Shown piece after piece: positions 1 through 6,700 of a stretch of DNA of 8,101 nt (position 1 is the stretch's first letter; each line of letters starts with the position of its first letter). Source of the DNA: Caldithrix sp. (GTDB taxonomy: Bacteria; KSB1; UBA2214; DYKH01); the NCBI GenBank assembly GCA_020722685.1, contig DYKH01000141.1, positions 3,486 to 11,586 on the forward strand, given 5' to 3'. A model generated the notes under the pieces. The model searched no databases, was not told where the DNA came from, and saw nothing but the letters and a program-made list of their open reading frames with translations. A program made the position numbers and the translations under genes.

Positions 1-5
1 AACAT

Positions 6-377
6 ATGGACGCATCTCAAACAATTAATCGCATTTTCAAGCTTGGCCGTCGCGTTTGGGGCAACGATCGCCTCATCATGCAGGACGTGGCGTTCTGCAC
101 CGCAATGGACTGTGCACATGCAATGCTAGTCGAAAGCGGTTGGCGTGAATGGTTGGCCGATATTTATGCTCCTATTCTAGTAAATAGTTGGGTCTCTAGT
201 GTGGGCCGCCAGATATTTGACGGGCTGTTCGCGGCAGTTGCTTTGTTTCTTAATCCGGAGATTAAGAGAAAGCCGGACCAGGAATTTCATCATCTGGTCA
301 GCTTGGCTATATCTACATGCGAACTGCCCTCTATGATGTGGGCCTCGCTTAGGCCTTATATGATAAGCAGAAACTGA
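6..377 (+). CDS. Hypothetical protein, possibly 5'-partial
   Basis: I do not recognise this protein. The first ATG is at base 6, but the frame stays open to the left edge, so the true start may lie outside the window. The product is at least 123 residues and ends with TGA at 375-377. It is rich in Trp, Cys and Met. It has a hydrophobic stretch around residues 56-82 (ILVNSWV...FAAVALFLN) that is broken by Arg and Asp, so it looks more like a buried helical core than a clear membrane segment. There is no signal peptide and no recognised catalytic motif. It lies just upstream of a second plus-strand ORF (gap under 10 bases before that gene's TTG), which suggests one transcript running toward the minus-strand recombination cluster. 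The amino-acid mix looks natural rather than like an antisense shadow, and no better minus-strand ORF covers the stretch. Function is unknown. Confidence 0.5.
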   Translation: MDASQTINRIFKLGRRVWGNDRLIMQDVAFCTAMDCAHAMLVESGWREWLADIYAPILVNSWVSSVGRQIFDGLFAAVALFLNPEIKRKPDQEFHHLVSLAISTCELPSMMWASLRPYMISRN

Positions 378-384
378 CTGTCTC

Positions 385-747
385 TTGACAGACGACAGTA
401 ATCACAGCATCGTTGCCTTGATGAATACTCCTGATAGGCAACGGCTCTTGGTTTTGTGGAGGACAAGACCGAGGAGTGCTGATTTTTCTTACATTCTCAA
501 CCGGGCGCGCCAAACGTTGGCAGCGCGGTGCAGAGGGATCGAGCCTGAAAGGATGAAAGCTTTCAGGCGCTTCAATTTTGGTTCCTCGACGATTGAACTT
601 GGGCTGGCTTTATGCTGGCTCTATTACGCAAGTCAAGGATATAAGATCCCTCATCCCGTAAGGAAGATCCTTGCCGAGATGAGGGCCCAGTGTCCAGAAC
701 CGTTTGCGATTTTGTTCCGTGAATGGGGGAAAACGTTAAAAGCTTAG
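385..747 (+). CDS. Hypothetical protein, about 120 residues
   Basis: I do not recognise this protein. The frame is closed by a stop at 364-366, so the possible starts are TTG at 385 (120 residues) or ATG at 421 (108 residues). Neither has a good Shine-Dalgarno sequence. The TTG start is kept because it sits closer behind the preceding gene, but the choice is uncertain. The product is basic and probably helical, with many Arg residues in the first half (LWRTRPRSADF, LAARCRGIEPER) and an aromatic, hydrophobic segment around residues 72-86 (ELGLALCWLYYASQG). No catalytic or metal-binding motif is visible. It ends in TAG at 745-747, which shares bases with the TAA of the converging minus-strand gene. 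It is probably co-transcribed with the ORF before it. Function is unknown. Confidence 0.5.
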   Translation: MTDDSNHSIVALMNTPDRQRLLVLWRTRPRSADFSYILNRARQTLAARCRGIEPERMKAFRRFNFGSSTIELGLALCWLYYASQGYKIPHPVRKILAEMRAQCPEPFAILFREWGKTLKA

Positions 748-756
748 TTTTCCCTC
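725..756. terminator. Inverted repeat at convergent gene ends, possible bidirectional terminator
   Basis: Bases 725-734 (GGGGGAAAAC) pair with 747-756 (GTTTTCCCTC). This gives ten pairs, one of them G-T. A short inner TAA/TTA pairing (737-739 with 744-746) is also possible in the 12-base loop. The hairpin lies exactly over the overlapping stop codons of two converging genes, where a two-way terminator would be expected. There is no T-run after the stem on either strand, because the T-tract lies inside the stem, so it is not a textbook intrinsic terminator. Confidence 0.35.
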
Positions 757-968
757 TTCCTCCAGAGTTCAAGCTCCTTGTCGCTGATCCGCACGAAGAC
801 ATGCGGAATCTTCCCTAATTGCTCATGCGCACGGCGGAGCATCTCTAGTTCCTTATCGCTTATTGAATAAGGCCTGGTGAGTGAATAATATCTTTGTCTG
901 CGTGCATCTGCCTTAGTTAACACAGGCACGTCGAACAACGACGCAAGGTTTTCAGGTAGGGATTTCAT
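744..968 (-). CDS. Small charged protein with duplicated ISDKELE motif
   Basis: This 74-residue charged protein belongs to no family I recognise. It starts with ATG at 968, inside the last codons of the exonuclease gene (17-base overlap with that gene's end at 952), which suggests translational coupling. The Shine-Dalgarno is weak. The notable feature is an internal repeat: ISDKELEMLRR at residues 36-46 recurs as ISDKELELWRK at residues 61-71, and each is likely to be a short amphipathic helix. The N-terminal part (SLFDVPVLTKADARRQRYY) is basic. Its position as the last gene of the operon behind the exonuclease suggests an accessory role in recombination, but nothing in the sequence proves this. 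Its TAA (744-746) overlaps the TAG of the converging gene. Confidence 0.55.
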   Translation of the reverse strand: MKSLPENLASLFDVPVLTKADARRQRYYSLTRPYSISDKELEMLRRAHEQLGKIPHVFVRISDKELELWRKREN

Positions 969-1725
969 ATTTGTTTAGCCATCCCCATATTTTACAGATT
1001 AAAAGTCCAATATCAGCGTCTTGCTCCCAGTTCGCCCAGGAGAACTTACACCACTGGCCAGGAGCCGAAGTCGAAATGTAATAATTGCCGACCCACATTA
1101 CAGGTGTGTCCGGCTTATGTAGTGCTGCGGCATATAAAGCAAGTTGCAGCTTGTGCTCCGGCCAAGAATCACTTGTTGGTAACGACCGAGACGATTTGAA
1201 ATCCAATATCATCATAGGACCTCCGCCGGTTTTGACTATGACGTCTGCAGTGCCAGCGTAGCCCTTGCCAACAATGACCTTTTCAGTGGCAATAACTTCA
1301 CCATAGGACTTTATGTCATTAACCACTGTTTCAATTACTTTCTGGAATTCCTCAGGCAACTCGACCTCAATTGGCATATCTGCAAGGCGGCACTCAAGCG
1401 CTTTGTGCACTTTTGTGCCGAGATCGGCTGCAGCTTGAGCGTCTTGGTCTTGCTGTTTTTCGACGTCCAAAACTCTATTGATCTTTTGGTCCACTGTTTC
1501 CCCAGGAATATCCGGAGAAGTCGCGAACGCAATCACGGCTTGTCGCACAAGATACCGCTCTAGAGCAGGCTTGCGCAGGACGCCAAGACACGTTGTGACG
1601 CTAGGTAATAACCCTAGCTTACGTGCATCAGCAATAGTCGTCGGCCGTGTCCCTTGCCCGTTCTTTTTCGGGACATAAAACATCGGCTGACCATCTCGTG
1701 TGTAATAGTGACCATTATTATTCAT
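952..1725 (-). CDS. PD-(D/E)XK family exonuclease (RecB/Cas4-like), phage recombination nuclease
   Basis: Predicted DNA exonuclease that would resect ends for the annealing protein encoded upstream. The 257-residue product carries the full RecB/Cas4-type signature in order: GTKVHKALE at residues 103-111 (the conserved G-x3-H-x3-E helix), GTAD at 158-161 supplying the first catalytic acid (D161), ILDFKSS at 173-179 with the D175-x-K177 pair, and QLALY at 194-198 (Q-x3-Y helix). No core residue is missing, so it should be active with Mg2+ or Mn2+. I see no helicase domain and no Fe-S cysteine cluster of the Cas4 or AddB kind, because the few cysteines are not arranged for it. The ATG at 1725 is supported by a perfect AGGAGG at 1731-1736 with five-base spacing. 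It lies 154 bases behind the SSAP gene on the same strand. The exonuclease class is well supported; polarity (5'-3' or 3'-5') and exact family cannot be read from sequence alone. Confidence 0.87.
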   Translation of the reverse strand: MNNNGHYYTRDGQPMFYVPKKNGQGTRPTTIADARKLGLLPSVTTCLGVLRKPALERYLVRQAVIAFATSPDIPGETVDQKINRVLDVEKQQDQDAQAAADLGTKVHKALECRLADMPIEVELPEEFQKVIETVVNDIKSYGEVIATEKVIVGKGYAGTADVIVKTGGGPMMILDFKSSRSLPTSDSWPEHKLQLALYAAALHKPDTPVMWVGNYYISTSAPGQWCKFSWANWEQDADIGLLICKIWGWLNKYEIPT

Positions 1726-1730
1726 TTTAT

Positions 1731-1736
1731 CCTCCT
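1731..1736 (-). promoter_or_regulatory. Strong ribosome binding site of the exonuclease gene
   Basis: On the minus strand this reads AGGAGG, five bases before the ATG at 1725. It is the best Shine-Dalgarno in the window. It fixes the start of the nuclease and shows that the gene is translated independently despite the gap behind the SSAP gene. Confidence 0.8.
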
Positions 1737-1780
1737 AAAATTGGTCGGGGCCTGGCCAGAGGCAGGTAGAAAGGATAAGC

Positions 1781-1867
1781 CTAGCATGGCCACACACAGG
1801 ACCGACGAGCAGCGATACGGTGGGATCGGGAGAGAACTCGTCGCCTGTTAGCCCCGAAAAGCAACAT
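1781..1867 (-). CDS. Possible very short basic ORF between SSAP and exonuclease genes
   Basis: The gap between the SSAP stop and the nuclease start holds one minus-strand ORF of 28 codons, from ATG at 1865-1867 to TAG at 1781-1783. It begins 12 bases after the SSAP stop and has GAAAGG eight bases before its ATG. The predicted peptide is very basic, with eight Arg among 28 residues and Cys near the end. It could be a coupled mini-gene, but an ORF this short can arise by chance, and Arg-rich composition is common in non-coding frames of GC-balanced DNA. The rest of the gap shows only a weak six-pair hairpin at 1751-1766 with no T-run. Confidence 0.2.
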   Translation of the reverse strand: MLLFGANRRRVLSRSHRIAARRSCVWPC

Positions 1868-1879
1868 ATAATCGACCTT

Positions 1880-3178
1880 TCACTGAATGTACATTACGTC
1901 AGCTTCCGAGTCACTAGGCTGCGGTATGTCCAGAACAATACCACGCCTGACCAAACGATAGCCGTACTGGTTTTCGGTAACACGGCAAACAACGTTCTGG
2001 CCGACGTAACGCTTGGCGGTGGCTATGTCTTCCAGATCAAATGTGTTAATCCAAACATCAGGCTTACCTTCACTCAAGATCAATAAGCCCGCACGCTGTT
2101 TGCCTGTCTTTGTCGCCTGCTCTTTGACATGCTTAAGAAGGCCGACAATGTCAAAAGCAGGAACTTCCTTTTGAGCTGGCGCTTCAGCTGGCGCTTCAGC
2201 TGGCGCATCGGACGCCACAGACGCTTTAATTTCCGGCCCGGAAACAGCATCGCGGGCCAGCTTAATCTGTTCGAGCATCTGTTCCGCCTGCTTCTTTGTC
2301 TGCGGCACAGCTTCAAGAGCAAACGCGTCAAGCTTGGCATCTGGTGCCAGCCAGTTGAACTTCTTTAAGACATCCTCAGCAATCCAGTCTTTGCCACCTG
2401 CTGTTTCCCTGCACAGCTTTATCCAACGCTGGCGCTTCTCCTCAGGCGTCTCGCCCGCGGGCACTTGGGGCTCCGCGCCTGACTTGGTCGCCTGGGCAGG
2501 CGCTGTCGTGCCTGGTGCCGCCGCAGCTACGTGTGAGGACGCCTGCCCAGACGAAGCTTTTTTATGCCATTGGTTAAGTCGCCTATCGAACATGGCGTAT
2601 TTCGATACCCATGTTCTTGCGTACTCGGGCTGCCAAACCCGGTTGCCACAAGCTAATACCTTTCCGGCTATTCTTCTGAGAGCAATACCGGCTGTTGCTT
2701 CAAGGGCGTCGGAGTAATCCATACGCTTGTTCTTCGCGACGTAGGGATGACCCGCTACCGCCTCGCCAATCATGCAACCGCGGATTACAAGAACATACTC
2801 GGCGTAGAGAATGTTATCCTGAGGATCGTACCACTCTCGACGCCTGATTAATGTCCACTGGCCCGGCCCGAAAATCCTCGTAAGCCGATCGCTGATGAAA
2901 ATGTGTGGGATATAAATCAGACCATCGTTAGGTCTGATCTCAACAATGTCATCCGGAAAAGGCGCAATGAGTTGTTCAGTCTCCTTTTCAGTTAACTGGA
3001 GGGATCCAGCCCGCTGATAAGCCGGTAGCAACGCAGCGCTTATCTCAACTACACGCCTATCAACCGGCGTTTCCTTTTGTGGTTGCTCAGGCGAGCCAAC
3101 CTCGTCCTGAGCAAGGGCAGGCTGCTGCTCAACGGGCGCTGGCAAGTAGGTTGTGTCCTGGTTCGTCTCTGTCACCAT
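1880..3178 (-). CDS. Mgm101/Rad52-like single-strand annealing protein with C-terminal OB-like region
   Basis: Predicted phage recombinase that coats ssDNA and anneals complementary strands. The 432-residue product has four regions: a disordered P/Q/E-rich head (1-40); the Mgm101-type annealing core (about 68-195); a long linker and helical part (205-335); and a compact beta-rich tail (about 340-420). The core shows the family pattern: IRPNDGLIYIPHIF (81-94), the FGPGQW motif (103-108), a long beta-hairpin region (ILYAEYVLVIRG), the KRMDYSDALEA segment (151-161), and a closing WQPEYARTWV. The tail (WINTFDLEDIATAKRYVGQ, then a V-x-C-R-V strand and GYRLV) resembles an OB-fold, suggesting an added ssDNA-binding domain. 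This is inferred from pattern only. The ATG at 3178 overlaps the end of the zinc-ribbon gene and has GGAGG at 3189-3193. The exonuclease encoded downstream completes a Red-like pair. The annealing assignment is firm; the tail domain is tentative. Confidence 0.87.
   Translation of the reverse strand: MVTETNQDTTYLPAPVEQQPALAQDEVGSPEQPQKETPVDRRVVEISAALLPAYQRAGSLQLTEKETEQLIAPFPDDIVEIRPNDGLIYIPHIFISDRLTRIFGPGQWTLIRRREWYDPQDNILYAEYVLVIRGCMIGEAVAGHPYVAKNKRMDYSDALEATAGIALRRIAGKVLACGNRVWQPEYARTWVSKYAMFDRRLNQWHKKASSGQASSHVAAAAPGTTAPAQATKSGAEPQVPAGETPEEKRQRWIKLCRETAGGKDWIAEDVLKKFNWLAPDAKLDAFALEAVPQTKKQAEQMLEQIKLARDAVSGPEIKASVASDAPAEAPAEAPAQKEVPAFDIVGLLKHVKEQATKTGKQRAGLLILSEGKPDVWINTFDLEDIATAKRYVGQNVVCRVTENQYGYRLVRRGIVLDIPQPSDSEADVMYIQ
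2174..2206 (-). repeat. 12-bp tandem repeat in the SSAP linker
   Basis: On the plus strand the unit AGCTGGCGCTTC occurs at 2174-2185 and 2186-2197, followed by a partial third copy at 2198-2206. On the coding strand it encodes the repeated tetrapeptide Ala-Glu-Ala-Pro in the flexible linker before the C-terminal OB-like region. The unit is a multiple of three, so copy changes would alter linker length without breaking the frame. Confidence 0.85.
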
Positions 3179-3375
3179 GGTATCTCATCCTCCATTTCTT
3201 CCGTCTCAAGTTCCGTCAGCTCACAATCTATGCATAAGCCGCGATCATCCACCTCTGGTACTTCTTCACCGCACCGCACGCAGACACAGGGTGGGTCTAT
3301 GTCTTTCAGGCTAACGCCTGGCGGTAGCTGCCAACCTAAATTTGATTTGCCTTTCACGCGGCCAAAATCGCACAA
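3172..3375 (-). CDS. Small zinc-ribbon protein
   Basis: This 67-residue protein has two CxxC knuckles, C32-V-R-C35 and C48-I-D-C51, separated by an acidic 12-residue turn. This is the pattern of a one-zinc ribbon. The tail after the second knuckle is strongly acidic (ELETEEMEDE). The reading frame is open only from about 3384, and the start taken is TTG at 3375; a GTG at 3357 is the alternative, and neither has a clear Shine-Dalgarno. Its TGA (3172-3174) lies inside the first codons of the SSAP gene (7-base overlap), so the two are probably translationally coupled. Small zinc-ribbon proteins are common in phage early operons, where they may bind DNA or protein partners. No specific function can be assigned here. 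Confidence 0.65.
   Translation of the reverse strand: MCDFGRVKGKSNLGWQLPPGVSLKDIDPPCVCVRCGEEVPEVDDRGLCIDCELTELETEEMEDEIPW
3189..3193 (-). promoter_or_regulatory. Ribosome binding site of the SSAP gene
   Basis: GGAGG on the minus strand, ten bases before the ATG at 3178 and inside the coding end of the zinc-ribbon gene. It supports 3178 as the SSAP start and suggests coupling between the two genes. Confidence 0.55.
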
Positions 3376-3430
3376 TCGCTCGTATTATGCAAGAAAAAAA
3401 TGATTTTATTTTTTCGGCAAGATCGACTGC
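3376..3430. promoter_or_regulatory. AT-rich divergent intergenic region, candidate promoter(s)
   Basis: This stretch separates the minus-strand recombination operon from a plus-strand gene. It is by far the most A/T-rich DNA in the window. On the minus strand CATAAT (3384-3389) is a near-consensus -10 box; read on the plus strand, the offset overlapping hexamer TATTAT (3383-3388) is also -10-like. No convincing -35 box lies 16-18 bases from either. A short inverted repeat, AAAAAAT (3395-3401) and ATTTTTT (3408-3414) around six bases, could be a bending or operator element. The minus-strand -10 would place transcription very close to the zinc-ribbon TTG, so that transcript would be nearly leaderless. 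Confidence 0.35.
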
Positions 3431-3481
3431 GTGGCACGTCTGATGCTTGCGCGTCTTTCGTCTTGTTGCTACGTTAGTTGC

Positions 3482-3793
3482 ATGGGCCACTTAAAGATAA
3501 GCAAAACACGCGCTCAAGCAAGAAAATTGCGCGACCTAGCGTATGAGGTTGCAGTGCGAATCGCAAGCGCTGAACAGCTTGATGATTCCATGAAAGAACA
3601 ATGCAAATTGTTAGATATTGCTATTCGTGCATGGGAAACGGCAGCTGAACGTGAGCGCATTGCCTCTGGACTGCCGCTACCTGGCAGTATGAAACCTGAA
3701 ATGCCTAAAAAACCGAGGCCTTTGCCATTGATCGCTGGTGTTACGGCACAAGCGGGAATAATAGATGAAATGGGAAAGGACAGCAAACATTAA
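3482..3793 (+). CDS. Hypothetical small helical protein
   Basis: I do not recognise this protein. The ATG at 3482 gives 103 residues. The frame also allows GTG at 3431 or ATG at 3443, but those would add a Cys-rich leader (LSSCCYVSC) that does not look native, and no start has a Shine-Dalgarno. The N-terminal two thirds is a long charged helical region (KTRAQARKLRDLAYEVAVRIASAEQ, then LLDIAIRAWETAAERERI). The rest is a Pro/Lys/Met-rich segment (LPGSMKPEMPKKPRPLPL) and a short Gly/Ala tail. No helix-turn-helix or catalytic motif is evident. It is transcribed away from the recombination operon, and its TAA (3791-3793) overlaps the TAA of the giant gene. It could be an adaptor or regulator, but that is a guess from position alone. 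The antisense frame is Ser/Ala-rich and looks like a shadow. Confidence 0.5.
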   Translation: MGHLKISKTRAQARKLRDLAYEVAVRIASAEQLDDSMKEQCKLLDIAIRAWETAAERERIASGLPLPGSMKPEMPKKPRPLPLIAGVTAQAGIIDEMGKDSKH

Positions 3794-6700
3794 GATCCGC
3801 CGCTCGAGACTTTTTCGTTCCACTGCCTGATAAACAATCCGCGTGCCTGTTTGCGCGTGTCCTGCATCAGGTTATCTACCTCTTTCTGGCGCGCAGCAGG
3901 CTGCTTGGATTGGAAGAATTTACTCATTATGAGCGGCCGCAGCTTTTCTTCTGCTAGCTGCGCCAGGATACTGGCAAACAATTTCTGTTGGTCGGCAGTC
4001 AACATCGCTGTCAAGGTTGGGCCATGAGGATCAATTTTTACGCTTATCATGGGATTCCATCCGCCCAACTGCAAGCCCAGTCTGTCTATTACTTTCTGCA
4101 TGTCCTCTGGCATGGCGTCGTGCAGTTGTTTCACTCTACGTTCGGCCATTTCAAGAATGTAATCATGCTGGCGAGCGGTGTAACCTTCCTTCGGCGGTAG
4201 TGTTTTGTCACGATTCGCAAGCTCAGCAATCAGACCTTGCCTTGCCACACTAAGTTCTCGGTATGGTTTACCGTACTTCTCTTTTGCTTTCTGATCTGCG
4301 ATCCGCCACCACGCGGCCCGGTAAGATTCGGGATAGACGTTGAGCCCAAACAGCGCGCCACCGAACTCGGTGGTCGTGACTGAGACGGGCTCGCTAGCCT
4401 TCACTGAAAGCGCTTGCTGGACCGAAATTGGCGTAATGTAATCGAGAAGGAACTTGGTCCTTTGGATCCTATTGCCCAGGTAATCCTGCCCTAGGAACAG
4501 TTCAAGGAAGAAATCCGGCACCTGACTATGCGCCCAGAACCATCGCAGAATAGGATCTCGCATTGCGCCGCCCTCAAATAATCTTTGATCGTCGCGCACG
4601 TACTGCATTGTGGTCAGGGCGAGTTTCAAATAACTCAACACCATGTGATTGAGGCCGACTTCAACTCGCCTATTACCAAACTTAACGACAACATTGAAGT
4701 TCCCTCTGCTAAATCGCCGCCAGATCTGGTCGTCAGGCACGCCGGCAAGCTTGTTAAGAACATAGGAGGTGCCGACTGTCAAACCAATCAGGCGCCCCAC
4801 TGTTCGTCGCATTTGTTGGCCCGTTGAGCCTTTTAATGCCATTCCGCCAATGAGATTCAAGGCGGCGCGGTAATATTTGGCAGCTCTAAAGAGGATGGCT
4901 TCTGTGTCGATCCATGGTCTATGCACGCCTGAAGCTTCAACCCTCGCCGTGCCTGTCACGTTCCAGATGTCTTCCAACTCACGCGAGGCTTTAAGCGCGT
5001 CCATGACCTGATTCGGCGAGCTAAAGAGGTCCCTCACGGCAAGCCAGCTTTCCACCCGCATCCAATCCAACGCAGCACCGAACGCTGCACCAGCTTGCTT
5101 GAACAATGGCAAGCGCGACGCCAATGTACCAACGTTTAAGCCTTCGTAGATGTCCTCCAACCTACCGAGCTCGAATCCGAGTTGTGCCATCTCTTGAATC
5201 GCCTTACGGTGCTCAGGGCTGGCGTTAACCAATCTTTTCAGGTAATCCGGATGAATAAGAGCCCTAAAAGCTTCGGCCATGCTCTTGAAGTACACCGACG
5301 GCTTTGTTACTAGAACCGGCAGTGTATTGATCGATGTAAAGCTCACGTCAAGCGCAAGCTGCGTTGTCTTGCCCAACATCGAAAATTGTTTAATCGCTTG
5401 CACGACTTTATGCGGCTGGCCTTCGATCCATTGTTTGATCTCAGCTGCCACTTCGCGTGGATAAATACGCCCACGGAAAACATCCGGCCCAGGCACTTCA
5501 CCGAAGAAGCGCCTCATTGTGCTCTGCTGGATTTCCTTAACAAGATCTGGATACTTTTTGCGGATGTCTTCCAATGTCTGGGCGTAGGCTTTATCCAAAG
5601 TCCTGAGTTGCTCTGCGCTAGTCGCGCCGTTAATCTGCTTTTTCAGGGCGTCGAGCCGCGGAAAGGTCGATTCCATCACCTTGAAAAAGTACTGGGTGCG
5701 GTCGAGGCCTCCTAGCGAGGGCGCCTCCAAAAGCCGTTTCGTTGCGATGGCGCGGTAGGCTCTCTTTGTGACAGTGGCCATTATGTCTCCTATCTCGCCC
5801 ATATACCACATTCCATCGGCGATACCTTCTGCCTCAGTTGCGTAATATCTCGTCTTTAGTTGTCCGGGCTCGCGGCTATAGATTGGCGTCGTAGCGCCAC
5901 TGCCAGACGCTATCCCGCTTTTTAATGTGACACCTTTTTTCCCCAGCGCGACCCTAGGAAAGTAAACCAGCCTTCCGCCGCCTCTCTTAGCCAAGCCGAT
6001 CACCGTTTCAATTGCTTCGGCTTTTTCAATGCCTTCCTCGGCCATGAGCTTTATCAAGTTGTCAAGGTGGTCGCGAATCTCTGGAACGAGTTTGGCCAAT
6101 GGCTCCGGCAAAGGATTATTCTCCGGATCTACCATGTACGCCTCTATCGCGTCGCCTTTAGGAATCAGCTTGCCCTTCACTTCGATATAAGCGTTCGGGT
6201 CACCAGACTTGTATTTCAGTACGCCTTTAGGCATAAAGAATTTCGCATAAGCGATGTTCCCAACCGCGTCTGCAAAGCGTAACATGTTCGCATATGCCAC
6301 AAACGTGCGCTGAACAGGATTGTTCACAGCCCTAAAGCGCGGGTCTAGAAGCGGCCCGGCAAGTGGCAGCCTACCCGCGAGACGTGGTTCAACTAACCTT
6401 TCCCACAACCTAAGCGGGGGCATCCTTGGCGTGTCGCTGTATTCGATCGCCAGTTCAACTGGACGCCTCGGTGCGATTGAAGGCTTGATCCAATTAACGA
6501 TGAAGCTGTGAACGGCTTTCTTTAAGGCCGGCGTACCGCCCTTAAGTATCCTATACAGTTTCATCATCTGCACAACGTGCGGCGGTACAATCCCGAGCGC
6601 TTGACTTGACGGCTTAACACTGAGCGGGCCTCCCGCTGCGGCAGGCGGCTTCTCTGTAATCTCACCTGCAGCTGCGGGCAGGGATAGAGACTTTGCAGGA

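Noticed and set aside
952..1725. Exonuclease as a CRISPR-associated Cas4
   Set aside because: There is no cysteine set for an Fe-S cluster and no CRISPR or Cas1/Cas2 nearby. The adjacent SSAP points to phage recombination.
1751..1766. Hairpin between the SSAP and exonuclease genes as a terminator
   Set aside because: The stem is only six pairs with a bulge, there is no T-run on either strand, and the exonuclease gene downstream is likely co-transcribed.
2334..2717. Plus-strand ORF of 127 codons inside the SSAP gene
   Set aside because: It lies wholly antisense to a well-supported gene and has shadow-like composition and no ribosome binding site.
3514..3786. Minus-strand ORF of 90 codons opposite the small helical plus-strand gene
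   Set aside because: It has low-complexity Ser/Ala composition. The plus-strand reading has the more natural helical sequence.
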